64,000 nt of DNA, taken from the NCBI GenBank assembly GCA_964470455.1, contig CAYYCX010000005.1:47869-111868 (forward strand). Reading direction: 5' to 3'. Every line of letters begins with the position of its first letter. Position 1 is the stretch's first letter. The notes below the pieces were generated by a model. That model searched no databases. It saw only the letters and a list, made by a program, of their open reading frames with translations, and had not been told where the DNA came from. The position numbers and the translations under genes are program-made. Of the stretch, positions 1-8,914 are shown one piece after another. Source of the stretch: JAWXBM01 sp964470455 (GTDB lineage: Bacteria > Pseudomonadota > Gammaproteobacteria > Xanthomonadales > SZUA-36).

Positions 1-1359
1 CTGGCGTTTTTTGCCTATGCAGCCGCTGCGGACAGCGGACTTGCAACTAACCAGTATGATCTTCTGCACCAGCTGCGCGAGTGGGGTTTCCCGGTCAATC
101 CGGAGATCAAGCTGGTTGAGGATGATACGGGTTGTGACCAGTACTATGAGGCCATGGCTGCCAGACGCCCCAGCCTGGCTTATGACATCGACGGAGTGGT
201 ATTCAAGGTCAACCAGAAACGCGACCAGGAAAGCCTGGGTTTCGTCAGCCGTGCGCCACGCTGGGCCATCGCCCGCAAGTTTCCCGCGCAGGAGGAAATG
301 ACCCGGCTGCTGGCCATCGACGTGCAGGTGGGGCGCACCGGCGCGCTTACCCCGGTGGCGCGGCTGGAGCCGGTGTTCGTGGGTGGCGTAACCGTTACCA
401 ATGCCACGTTGCACAACATGGACGAGATCCGGCGCAAGGATGTTCGTCCGGGTGACTGGGTGGTGGTTCGGCGTGCCGGTGACGTAATTCCCGAAGTGGC
501 GCGGGTGGTGATGGAAAAGCGCCGGGGCGAGCCAGCGGAATTCACCATGCCGCGGGAGTGCCCGGTGTGTGGTTCGGCTGTGGAACAGGTGGAATCCGAA
601 GCCGTGGCCCGATGCACCGGTGGTTTGTATTGTCCCGCGCAACGCAAGCAGAGCCTGATGCATTTTGCCTCCAGGCGCGCCATGAACATTGAAGGCCTGG
701 GTGAAAAACTCGTGGACCAGTTGGTGGAGACGGGCCTGGCGCACAACCTGGCGGATCTCTACGACCTGAAACTGGACCAGCTGGTTGAGCTGGAGCGCAT
801 GGGTGAAAAATCGGCGCAGAACCTGCTTGAGGAGATAGAACGCAGCAAGAATCCCGAACTGGGACGATTGCTGTTTGCACTGGGTATCCGGGAAGTGGGT
901 GAGGTGACAGCGCAATCCCTGGCGCGCCATTTCCGCTCGCTTGATGCGCTATCCGAAGCCACCGTTGAAGCCCTGCTGGAGGTTGCCGATGTGGGGCCTG
1001 TCGTCGCCAGCCACGTGCACAGCTTTTTTCAGGAGCCGCATAACCAGCAGGTGCTGGCCCAGCTTGCCAGGGCCGGCGTGGAAGCACAGGAAGTACCCGA
1101 AGCGGGTGAGCACCAGCCCCTGGCCGGACAGACCTGGGTGCTTACCGGCACGCTTTCCATGCCTCGTACCCGGGCCAAGGCCCTGCTGGAATCGCTGGGT
1201 GCCCGCGTCAGTGGCAGCGTATCCGCCAACACTTCAGTGCTGCTGGCCGGTGAGGCTGCGGGTTCCAAACTGCGCAAAGCGGAATCGCTCGGAGTCGAAA
1301 TACTGGACGAAGCTGGCTTTGCCGGGCTGCTGGCCCGGCATGGGGTGGACCCGGAGTAG
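1..1359 (+). CDS. ligA: NAD-dependent DNA ligase LigA (3' part)
   Basis: The reading frame is open from base 1 and stops at 1357-1359, giving the last 452 residues of a protein whose usual length is about 670. The adenylation-domain end is visible (YDIDGVVFKV near residue 58), followed by the OB fold, a four-cysteine zinc finger (CPVCG near residue 187, paired Cys near 201-208), a helix-hairpin-helix region (GIREVGEVTAQSLA) and a C-terminal BRCT domain (VLTGTL, LGARVSGSVS). The active-site lysine KxDG lies upstream of the window. The enzyme seals nicks in DNA during replication and repair using NAD+. The domain order is that of the family and the call is secure. Confidence 0.97.
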   Translation: MAFFAYAAAADSGLATNQYDLLHQLREWGFPVNPEIKLVEDDTGCDQYYEAMAARRPSLAYDIDGVVFKVNQKRDQESLGFVSRAPRWAIARKFPAQEEMTRLLAIDVQVGRTGALTPVARLEPVFVGGVTVTNATLHNMDEIRRKDVRPGDWVVVRRAGDVIPEVARVVMEKRRGEPAEFTMPRECPVCGSAVEQVESEAVARCTGGLYCPAQRKQSLMHFASRRAMNIEGLGEKLVDQLVETGLAHNLADLYDLKLDQLVELERMGEKSAQNLLEEIERSKNPELGRLLFALGIREVGEVTAQSLARHFRSLDALSEATVEALLEVADVGPVVASHVHSFFQEPHNQQVLAQLARAGVEAQEVPEAGEHQPLAGQTWVLTGTLSMPRTRAKALLESLGARVSGSVSANTSVLLAGEAAGSKLRKAESLGVEILDEAGFAGLLARHGVDPE

Positions 1360-1549
1360 GGGCTGCTCACCATGCCTGAAGGACTGCTGCCGGCGGCCAT
1401 TCAAGCAGCGCAAACAAGTGCCAGATACCGGTTTTCACCGCTTTGACCCGCACCTTTCCCGGGTCCGGCAGCTGCCCGTTTTTCATACTGAATCCTTCCT
1501 GCAGGGTTTAGAATCCTGCATCAATGCCCATCGTTTAATGGTACCGATC

Positions 1550-2572
1550 ATGAAAACCCTGTGCCTGGCCACTTTCCTGCTATTGATCAACAGCCTGCCG
1601 TTGATGGCCGCCCCCAAGACCGATGTGGTGCAGCTCAAGAACGGTGACCGGGTTACCGGGGAGATCAAGTCGCTGTTGCGCGGGCAGCTGGAGCTATCCA
1701 CCGACCACATGGGTACCATCCTGATCGAGTGGGAGCAGGTGGATGAAATTCTCAGCAACACCGGCCAGTCCATTGAATTGACCAACGGCACGCGTTTCTT
1801 CGGCACGCTCGACAAACCCAAGGCCCAGAGTTTTGTGCGGATCAATACGCAAGATGGCGCCGTGGGCGTTGCCAGTGATGACATCATCAACATGTATCCC
1901 GTGGAGGCGGGATTCTGGGACCGGCTGGACCTGTCTGCCCGCCTGGGTTTCTCGTGGGACAAGTCCAGCAAGGTGGGCAAGTACTCGGTCGGCCTGGATG
2001 GCAGCTGGCATGATCCAAACTTCATCACCCGCGCCAATTTTCAAACCGACATCACCACCCAGGAGGCAAGGGATGATTCGCAGCGTACGGTATTGACGCT
2101 CAACCACATGCGCTTTTTGCGCGAGAAGCGCTTCCGCGGTTTTTTTGGCAATCTCGAAAGCAATGATGAATTGGGCATCCAGCTTCGTACCCTGCTGGGT
2201 GGCGGCTACGGATGGGTTCCGATACGCAGCCAGAGAACCCTCTTCACCCTGATGGGAGGTATCGCCCTCAACCGGGAAACCCCCACTGAAGGCGATCCCA
2301 ATTCGGAGGTGGAAGCGGTGGGCAGCCTGGTCTGGGATTACTTCATGCTGTCCCACCCCGAGCGGAATATTGCTGTGAATTTCAGTGTTTTTCCCAGTCT
2401 CACCGATACCGGCCGCTATCGTGCCAACTTTGATACCGTCATGAAAATCGAGTTGATCCGCGATCTTTATTTTGACATCACCGCCTATGCCAGCTACGAC
2501 AACCGGCCGGTTTCCGAAGATGCTTCCCAGTCCGATTTCGGCATCAGCTCCGGCCTGGGGTACAACTTCTGA
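1550..2572 (+). CDS. DUF481 (YdiY-like) outer-membrane protein
   Basis: 340 residues with a signal peptide (MKTLCLATFLLL...PLMAA). The mature N-terminus has the 'VVQLKNGDRVTGEI' pattern typical of DUF481/YdiY proteins, repeated as 'IELTNGTRFFGTL'. The C-terminal half alternates hydrophobic and polar residues and ends in Tyr-Asn-Phe, as expected for a beta-barrel closed by a terminal aromatic residue. An ATG 12 bases upstream (1538) is also possible; 1550 is preferred because the signal sequence starts there. It probably sits in the outer membrane; no substrate is known. The lipid kinase gene follows after 16 bases, so the two may be cotranscribed. Confidence 0.8.
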   Translation: MKTLCLATFLLLINSLPLMAAPKTDVVQLKNGDRVTGEIKSLLRGQLELSTDHMGTILIEWEQVDEILSNTGQSIELTNGTRFFGTLDKPKAQSFVRINTQDGAVGVASDDIINMYPVEAGFWDRLDLSARLGFSWDKSSKVGKYSVGLDGSWHDPNFITRANFQTDITTQEARDDSQRTVLTLNHMRFLREKRFRGFFGNLESNDELGIQLRTLLGGGYGWVPIRSQRTLFTLMGGIALNRETPTEGDPNSEVEAVGSLVWDYFMLSHPERNIAVNFSVFPSLTDTGRYRANFDTVMKIELIRDLYFDITAYASYDNRPVSEDASQSDFGISSGLGYNF

Positions 2573-2588
2573 ATAAAAAGCGGCAGTC

Positions 2589-3482
2589 ATGAAGAAGGTC
2601 CTGTTGCTGCTCAATCCCGAAGCAGGAGGTGGCCGGGCGCGCAGATTAAGGACGGAAATCGTTGATGAATTCGTCCGCCACGGCATCGCGCCGAAGGTGT
2701 ACTGCAGCACCGGGCCAGGCACCATCCGCCGCTGGTTGGCCGCTACTTCGCTCGCCGGGATGGATGGCGTTGTCGCCGCCGGTGGCGATGGAACCCTGTT
2801 TGAAACCCTGAACGGGCTGATGACGCATGGCCAAGAGCAACGCCCACCGCTGGGCGTGCTGCCGATCGGCACTGGCAATGCCTTCAGTCGCGACCTGGGG
2901 CTGGCTGCGGGCGACTGGAAAACGGCCGTCGAGCGAATGAGCCGAAACCGGGTTCGCGCAGTGGATGTCGGGCAACTGGATTGCAGCGAAGGGCGGCATC
3001 ATTTCCTTAACATTGCGGGCATGGGTTTCGTGGTGTCGGCGGGAACTACGGCCAGCAGGCTCAAGGGCATCGGCCATTCCGCCTACACCCTGGCGGCGCT
3101 GTGGCAAACACTGAAACTGCCAAGCCAGCAGGTCGTCATTTGGCATGACGGGCAGCTGTTGGAGCGGCAAGCCCTGTTCGTGGAAATTTCCAATTCCCGC
3201 TACACCGGCACCTCGTTCCTGATGGCGCCGCGGGCATTGCTGGATGACGGCCTGCTGGACCTGACGGTGGTTGAAAGCCTGTCTCGGTTACGCCTGCTGC
3301 GGCTGTTCCGTACCATCTATTCCGGCCGGCATGTCGACTATCCGGAAGTCACCACGCTGCAGAGCCGTGAATTCGAGATACGGGAACCGGACGGTTGTCC
3401 GCTGATGATCGATGGCGAGTTTGTCGGCATCACGCCCGCCGTGATCCGCTGCCTGCCGCGGGAACTAAAGGTTTTCTGTTGA
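2589..3482 (+). CDS. YegS/DAGK-family lipid kinase
   Basis: 297 residues, the normal size for the YegS/diacylglycerol kinase catalytic family. The N-terminal 'LLLNPEAGGGRA' and the nucleotide-binding GGDGT motif at residues 65-69 are intact, followed by 'LPIGTGNAFSRDLG' (about 90-102) and a C-terminal 'MIDGEFVG' segment, all family signatures. It should phosphorylate a lipid hydroxyl with ATP at the inner face of the cytoplasmic membrane; sphingoid, diacylglycerol or phosphatidylglycerol substrates cannot be told apart from sequence. The gene starts 16 bases after the DUF481 gene on the same strand, which suggests an envelope-related pair. Confidence 0.88.
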   Translation: MKKVLLLLNPEAGGGRARRLRTEIVDEFVRHGIAPKVYCSTGPGTIRRWLAATSLAGMDGVVAAGGDGTLFETLNGLMTHGQEQRPPLGVLPIGTGNAFSRDLGLAAGDWKTAVERMSRNRVRAVDVGQLDCSEGRHHFLNIAGMGFVVSAGTTASRLKGIGHSAYTLAALWQTLKLPSQQVVIWHDGQLLERQALFVEISNSRYTGTSFLMAPRALLDDGLLDLTVVESLSRLRLLRLFRTIYSGRHVDYPEVTTLQSREFEIREPDGCPLMIDGEFVGITPAVIRCLPRELKVFC

Positions 3483-3556
3483 AGAAACGCTGATAGTTCC
3501 GGGGTGAATGGGTCAAAGCTTACCTCGACTTGGGAAGTAGTGACCTTGGCGGGCGC

Positions 3557-3582
3557 AAAAAACAGCCGGGCAAGCCCGGCTG
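3557..3582 (-). terminator. Rho-independent terminator of the SYLF gene
   Basis: Read on the minus strand, the 8-bp stem CAGCCGGG/CCCGGCTG with a 4-base loop is followed by six T residues. It lies about 55 bases past the stop of the SYLF-domain gene and would end its transcript. It may also stop converging transcripts from the lipid kinase. Confidence 0.8.
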
Positions 3583-3635
3583 CACGGTGGGTTGAATTAA
3601 TTGCGCCGGGCCATTGCTCGGGGGCCGGCCAGGCG

Positions 3636-4172
3636 TCACTGGGCCTCGAAAGTGAATTTCTGGCCACCCACGGAGGCCTCGTACATCAGGCCTCCGGAGA
3701 CATTGGTGAAAATCGCAACGCCCTTGTTGTACGACGCATCGGCCGAGGCACCGGCCGTGGCCGCTACCGCGGAGGCCTGGGCGCCCAGTTCAAAATTGCC
3801 GCGCTTGAAGTCGTCCAGCGCCGTCTGGTCGTAGAAAAATATGAACTCGGAATAGACCTGGCCACCCAGTTGCAGGCCGATGCTGATCTGGCTGAGTGAA
3901 GTCCTGCCGATCACCTGGTCAGAGGAAATCACCAGGCCTTTCCCATAGGCGCCACCAATGCCGATTCCGCCTTTGCCAACCTTCGGGAATACCGCGTAAC
4001 CGGCTGAGTTGGTGAACCAGTCCTTCATGCCCGGATCCTTTTCCAGCAATCCCAGAATGGCTGCCTTGACCTCGAGTTGCTGCTTGTCGGCCGGGTCGGG
4101 CTCCCATGCCTGGGCCTGGGTAATGAATCCCGCGAGGCATAAACAGCTGATTATATAAATGGTCTTCTTCAT
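3636..4172 (-). CDS. SYLF (Ysc84-like) domain secreted protein
   Basis: 178 residues. A signal peptide (MKKTIYIISCLCLAGF...AQA) precedes 'AGYAVFPKVGKGGIGIGGAYGKG', the hallmark start of the SYLF/Ysc84 lipid-binding fold, and the domain runs to the C-terminus ('GASADASYN', 'GVAIFTNVSGG'). The start at 4172 has a strong AGGAGAG ribosome-binding site; a longer frame upstream lacks one. Proteins of this family bind phospholipids in eukaryotes; bacterial members are periplasmic or outer-membrane associated with unclear roles. It is a single-gene unit with its own terminator, divergent from the BKACE gene. Confidence 0.88.
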   Translation of the reverse strand: MKKTIYIISCLCLAGFITQAQAWEPDPADKQQLEVKAAILGLLEKDPGMKDWFTNSAGYAVFPKVGKGGIGIGGAYGKGLVISSDQVIGRTSLSQISIGLQLGGQVYSEFIFFYDQTALDDFKRGNFELGAQASAVAATAGASADASYNKGVAIFTNVSGGLMYEASVGGQKFTFEAQ

Positions 4173-4417
4173 TGTTCTCTCCTGGTGTGAGGTGACCGCT
4201 TCTGAGACAAACGGGCAGAATCTTGGTTCCTGGAGGCCCGGCATTCCGTCTTCTCGCGGCAAAGTCGCAAGGTTTTCAGACGATTCACCATCATGCCACA
4301 GCCGAGCCGCGCTACAGCGTGCGGAACAGGGCCTGCCCGAAACTCGCAAGCCGGCCGCCAGCCCGGTAACATTCGCATCATGAAAGCTGGCAGCCCCGGC
4401 TATTTGAAATTCAGCAC

Positions 4418-5347
4418 ATGGCCCGAAAAGTCATCATCACCTGCGCGGTAACCGGTTCGATCCACACGCCGACGATGAGTCCGCACCTGCCGGTTACACC
4501 GGAGGAAATTGCGACGGCCTCGATCGAGGCCGCGCATGCCGGCGCGGCCATCATCCACCTGCACGCGCGGCAGCCGGACAGCGGCGCTCCAAGCGCGGAC
4601 CCCGAGCATTTCATGGGCTTTCTGCCGCGCATCCGGGCTGAATGCGATGCGGTGGTGAATATTTCCACCGGCGGCAGTTCATTGATGAGCCTGGATGAAC
4701 GCCTGGCGCCCGCGCGACTCGCTGAGCCCGAAATGTGCAGCCTCAACATGGGCACCATGAATTTCGGTATTTTCCCGCTGGCGGACCGGTTCTCCGGTTG
4801 GAAGCATGAATGGGAGCCCAAACTGCTGGACGCCACGCGCCGTATTCCGTTCCGCAATACCTTTGAGGACATCGAGATGATTCTCGATGATCTTGGCAAC
4901 CGTCGTGGCGCCAGGTTTGAGTTTGAATGTTATGACATCGGCCAGATTGAAACCCTGGCCTGGTTCCTGAAGCAGGGCCGGGTGAAGGCACCGCTGTATG
5001 TGCAGTTCGTGATGGGTGTGCTGGGGGGCATGGGCGCCAGCCCGGAAAGCCTGGTGGCCATGAAAGCCGCCGCCGACCGGTTGCTGGGTGACGCGTATGA
5101 ATTCTCGGTGCTGGCCGCGGGTGGCATGCAGATGCGGCTGGCTGCGATGGGCGCAGTCATGGGCGGCAATGTCCGGGTCGGCCTTGAAGACAGCCTGACC
5201 ATTGCCGCAGGCAAGTTGGCCGGCAGCAACGCCGAGCAGGTCAGCAAGATGCGTCGGATCCTGGAAGAACTGGGATATGCGCCCGCAACTCCCGATGAGG
5301 CACGCCAGCGCCTGCAGTTGAAGGGAGCGTCAAAACAGAAATTCTGA
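4418..5347 (+). CDS. BKACE family (DUF849) beta-keto acid cleavage enzyme
   Basis: 309 residues, typical for beta-keto acid cleavage enzymes, whose founding member Kce splits 3-keto-5-aminohexanoate with acetyl-CoA in lysine fermentation. The N-terminal 'VIITCAVTGS', the zinc-ligand pair in 'IIHLHAR' (residues about 46-51), 'VNISTGG' and 'VRVGLEDSL' are conserved family motifs. The enzyme is a zinc-dependent TIM barrel. The family acts on many beta-keto acids, and no lysine-fermentation neighbours are present, so the substrate is open. The gene stands alone on the plus strand, divergent from the SYLF gene. Confidence 0.9.
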   Translation: MARKVIITCAVTGSIHTPTMSPHLPVTPEEIATASIEAAHAGAAIIHLHARQPDSGAPSADPEHFMGFLPRIRAECDAVVNISTGGSSLMSLDERLAPARLAEPEMCSLNMGTMNFGIFPLADRFSGWKHEWEPKLLDATRRIPFRNTFEDIEMILDDLGNRRGARFEFECYDIGQIETLAWFLKQGRVKAPLYVQFVMGVLGGMGASPESLVAMKAAADRLLGDAYEFSVLAAGGMQMRLAAMGAVMGGNVRVGLEDSLTIAAGKLAGSNAEQVSKMRRILEELGYAPATPDEARQRLQLKGASKQKF

Positions 5348-5564
5348 AGCCGGGCCCGGGCGCCGGATTCAGTTCCAACCGGCATGAATTGCCGGGTTGG
5401 GCCGGACGAGTCAGCACAAAATTCAGTTGCGCTTTTTTTAAAATCCTCTAGAGTAGCCATGAAGGGGTGCAATTATTCAAGGGGATTCTTCGCCAGGCTT
5501 CCGCCGACCTCTCCTTTGAATCTGCACTGCAGGGAAGATCAAATCACCAAAAGGGAGATGCGTC

Positions 5565-6152
5565 ATGAATGTCTTGAAGCTCGTTTTCATCAGTATTTTG
5601 CTGCTCGGTTCCGGTAACCTGTTGGCTGCCAAAGCCCCCAAGGTGCTGGTATGCCACGTCAGCGGCAACGGAAAAGTCAACCTGATCCTCGTTTCAGCCA
5701 ACTCCAATCACCTGGGAAATTCAAAGCACTACTTTGAAGGGCTCACCGACTACGAACCTGCAACCATTGGCGCCAGCGGTGAAGGTACCGAGGACATCGA
5801 TGGCGATGGCATAGACGAAGGCTGCGAGCCGCCTGAGGGTGTTGCCTGCCCGTGCTGGGAGAAAAGCGACCTGTTGGCGGTGACGGAAGATGACTATGCG
5901 CCGGAATTCAGTTGTGAAAACGGTTCATTCCTGCCCCTGGTGGCAACCATTGAAACCTATGACAGCGAACCGGACCTTGCTCAGAGTTTTGCCGCGGCAT
6001 TGTTCGCGCCCGGCGAGGGCTTTTGCCAGACCAGTGAGGGCCAGGGCGCGGCAGCAGACGGACTGGCGGCAACCGATGAAGAAGCAGCCAGCTGCATCAG
6101 CCAGATTGTCGATCGTTGCAATGAGATCAACCACCCGATACCGACCGAGTAA
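5565..6152 (+). CDS. Secreted Cys-rich protein, unknown function
   Basis: 195 residues with a signal peptide (MNVLKLVFISILLLGSGNLLAA). The mature protein begins with 'VLVCHVSGNGK' and continues to 'SNHLGN', resembling a short 'CH...HL' domain seen at the N-terminus of many secreted bacterial proteins. It is followed by an acidic calcium-loop-like stretch (DIDGDGIDEGC) and several further cysteines (ACPCW, FSC, FCQ, SCIS, DRC) likely to form disulfides outside the cytoplasm. A strong AAAGGGAG ribosome-binding site precedes the ATG. A terminator follows, so it is a single-gene unit. No enzymatic motif is visible. Confidence 0.75.
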   Translation: MNVLKLVFISILLLGSGNLLAAKAPKVLVCHVSGNGKVNLILVSANSNHLGNSKHYFEGLTDYEPATIGASGEGTEDIDGDGIDEGCEPPEGVACPCWEKSDLLAVTEDDYAPEFSCENGSFLPLVATIETYDSEPDLAQSFAAALFAPGEGFCQTSEGQGAAADGLAATDEEAASCISQIVDRCNEINHPIPTE

Positions 6153-6171
6153 CGGGTGCGAACGCTTGAAG

Positions 6172-6200
6172 AAAGGCCGCCCGTGAGGCGGCCTTTTTTT
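6172..6200 (+). terminator. Rho-independent terminator
   Basis: The stem AGGCCGCC/GGCGGCCT with a short loop is followed by at least seven T residues, about 20 bases past the stop of the secreted Cys-rich protein. Confidence 0.88.
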
Positions 6201-6322
6201 GAACGCCGACTCTCGATTAAGCGGTCTTGCGGGATTGGATTACCGTCACCTATGTGGCTATCCGGCAGAAGCTGTGCAAAGCCTGTTAAGCTGTGTCCAG
6301 TCAACCGACCCATGGAATCAAC

Positions 6323-8881
6323 ATGAAAACGGGAATGCGCTGGCTGCTCCTGCTGGCCGTGGCGTGGATTTCATCTGCGCAGGCCGCGCGTGAACCGGTA
6401 CTGCGTCAAATTGAAGTGCCGCATGACTACTACTTCCGCGAGATGTACCTGCCACAACTGACTACCGGACCCTCTTCGCTGGCCTGGGCGCCGGATGGCC
6501 AGTCACTGGTGTACTCCATGGCAGGCAGCCTGTGGCGGCAGGACATCGGCAGTTCGCAGGCCGAACAGCTGACCCAGGGTCCCGGTTACGATTACTCGCC
6601 CGACTGGTCCAGCACCGGAAAGATCGTGTTTTCCCGTTACCATGCGGATGCGCTTGAGTTGCATGTGCTGGATGTGGCCAGCGGCAGGATCCGCCGCCTG
6701 ACCCACAACCAGGGGGCCAACCTCGATGCGCGCTGGTCACCCGATGGCCGCAGGCTCGCCTGGATTTCCACCGCCGTCACGGGCCGCTTCAAGTTGTTTA
6801 CCGGCCGCCTGGAAGGTTCGAGTGGCAAGGAATCCCTGGAAGGCGCCATGCTGCTGCCCGACCGGCGCAGCAAGCGGGAACGCTACTATTACAGCGAGTT
6901 TGACCACGAACTCAGCCCGAGCTGGTCTCCCGATGGCCAGGAGCTCATTTACATCAGCAACCCCGAAGTGATTTACGGCACAGGCGGGATCTGGCGGCGC
7001 AGTGCGGACGGACAAGGTGAGGCGGTGCTGGTGCGCGATGAGGAAACCAGCTGGCGTGCGCGTCCGGATTGGTCACCCGACGGCAGGCGCGTGGCGTATT
7101 CCTCCTACCTAGGCCGACAGTGGCACCAGCTGTGGGTGACGACGGCCTCAGGGCGGGGCGACCCTCTGCCCCTGAGTTACGGTGAGTTTGATGTGACGGC
7201 AATCCGCTGGTCGCCCGATGGCAGCAAGCTCGCTTACGTTTCCAATGAAGGACATAACACGGCGATCTGGATCCAGGATGTCATCAGCGGCAAGAAGCAG
7301 CGGCTGGATATCGATACGCGCAATTACCAGCGGCCGCAGGGCCAACTGGTTCTGCAGGTCGTGGATGAATCCGGCCAGCCAGTGCCGGCACGGGTGGCAG
7401 TGACCGGCAGCGATGGGCGCCACTATGCGCCGGAGAATGCACGCATGCATGGCGACGACGGGTTCGATCGGGCTCAGCTCAGCGAAGAGGTGCATTACTT
7501 CCACGTGGCGGACCAGCCGGTGCTGCTGACGCTGCCCGAAGGAAATACGCAGATCAAGGTCTGGCGAGGGCTGGAACATGCCATCAGCAGCCACAGCGTC
7601 AGGCTGAAAAAGGAAGACACCACTTACCGGAATATCATCGTCCGTTCGCTGGACCTGCCGGATGGCTGGTCAGATTGGCACAGCGGCGACCTGCACGTGC
7701 ACATGAACTATGGTGGCACCTATCGCAACCATCCGGCCGACCTGGTGGCCCAGGCCGAGGCGGAAGACCTGGACCTGGTTTACAACCTGATCGTCAACAA
7801 GGAGCAACGCATTCCCGATATCGGCTATTTCTCCACTGAACCGGATGCAGCTTCCAGCCAGGACAGCCTGCTGCTCCACGGGCAGGAGTTCCACACCAGC
7901 TACTGGGGCCATATGGGCCTGCTGAACCTGCAGGAACACTACCTGTTGCCGGATTTCGTGGCTTACCCCGATACCGCCGCAGCCAGCCTGTGGCCGGACA
8001 ACCCCAAGGTGGCGGAACTGGCCCGGGCCCAGGGCGCGTTGGTGGGCTATGTGCACCCGTACTATAACCCGCCGGACCCGGCCCATGATGCGAAAATCAC
8101 GCACTCCCTGCCGGTCAATGCCGCGCTGGGTTTGCTGGATTACCTCGAGGTGCTGGGTTTCAGCTGGCACCGCGAAACGGCTTCGGTGTGGTATCGCCTG
8201 CTGAATTGCGGTTTCCGTCCGGCAGCCGCGGCCGGTACCGATGCCATGGCCAATTACGCTTCGCTGCGCGGGCCGGTGGGGCTTACCCGCGTATATGTGG
8301 ATACCGGCAGCCAGCTGGACTTTTCAAAGGCCTCTGCGGTTGAACGTGAGCAGGCCTGGCTGGATGGACTGCGCGCCGGCCGCACCATGGCCACCAATGG
8401 GCCGCTGTTGGGCTTTGAAATCGATGGGCAGGGTCCAGGGAATGAGATTCAGCAGCCGGGCGGCGGGGAACTTGAATACAGCGGATTCCTGCGCTCGCTG
8501 GTGCCGGTGGATCACCTTGAAATCGTGGTGAATGGCGAAGTGGTTCGAACCCTGGAGACCGGCCGGAATGGAATGCGGGCGGACATCAAGGGCAGTCTGG
8601 CCATCCATGAAAGTTCCTGGGTTCTGTTACGGGCCTGGAATGACGGGCCCAACCCGGATGTGCTGGACCTGTACCCTTATGCCACCACCAACCCGGTATT
8701 TGTCAACGTGGCCGGGCAGCCGATGAAATCAACCGGGGATGCGGACTACTTCATCGCCTGGATCGACCGCATCGCCGAATCCGCGGCGCAACACCCGGAC
8801 TACAATTTCCCGGCGGAACAGCAGCAGGTCATGCAACACCTCGCACAGGCGCGGGAGCGGTTTGAGCAGTGCCGTGAATGA
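6323..8881 (+). CDS. Beta-propeller plus CehA/McbA-type metallohydrolase
   Basis: 852 residues with a signal peptide (MKTGMRWLLLLAVAWISSAQA). Residues about 50-340 hold several TolB/PD40-type propeller repeats with the signature WSPDG(R/Q/S). Residues about 345-445 form a linker that looks like a beta-sandwich. From about residue 450 there is a PHP-like/CehA-McbA metal-binding domain: 'HSGDLHVHMNY', 'HGQEFHTSYWGHMGLLNL', 'GYVHPYYNP' near 575 and 'AAGTDAMANY' near 638. The many histidines and aspartates suit a binuclear metal hydrolase. CehA and McbA hydrolyse aryl esters such as carbaryl, but the natural substrate here is unknown. It is probably periplasmic and converges with the symporter gene. 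Confidence 0.85.
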   Translation: MKTGMRWLLLLAVAWISSAQAAREPVLRQIEVPHDYYFREMYLPQLTTGPSSLAWAPDGQSLVYSMAGSLWRQDIGSSQAEQLTQGPGYDYSPDWSSTGKIVFSRYHADALELHVLDVASGRIRRLTHNQGANLDARWSPDGRRLAWISTAVTGRFKLFTGRLEGSSGKESLEGAMLLPDRRSKRERYYYSEFDHELSPSWSPDGQELIYISNPEVIYGTGGIWRRSADGQGEAVLVRDEETSWRARPDWSPDGRRVAYSSYLGRQWHQLWVTTASGRGDPLPLSYGEFDVTAIRWSPDGSKLAYVSNEGHNTAIWIQDVISGKKQRLDIDTRNYQRPQGQLVLQVVDESGQPVPARVAVTGSDGRHYAPENARMHGDDGFDRAQLSEEVHYFHVADQPVLLTLPEGNTQIKVWRGLEHAISSHSVRLKKEDTTYRNIIVRSLDLPDGWSDWHSGDLHVHMNYGGTYRNHPADLVAQAEAEDLDLVYNLIVNKEQRIPDIGYFSTEPDAASSQDSLLLHGQEFHTSYWGHMGLLNLQEHYLLPDFVAYPDTAAASLWPDNPKVAELARAQGALVGYVHPYYNPPDPAHDAKITHSLPVNAALGLLDYLEVLGFSWHRETASVWYRLLNCGFRPAAAAGTDAMANYASLRGPVGLTRVYVDTGSQLDFSKASAVEREQAWLDGLRAGRTMATNGPLLGFEIDGQGPGNEIQQPGGGELEYSGFLRSLVPVDHLEIVVNGEVVRTLETGRNGMRADIKGSLAIHESSWVLLRAWNDGPNPDVLDLYPYATTNPVFVNVAGQPMKSTGDADYFIAWIDRIAESAAQHPDYNFPAEQQQVMQHLAQARERFEQCRE

Positions 8882-8914
8882 GTTTGCGCAATCCGCTCCG
8901 CAATCCGCCTCTGT

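Noticed and set aside
1694..2878. 394-codon open frame on the minus strand
   Set aside because: Opposite the DUF481 and lipid kinase genes; no family features in its translation.
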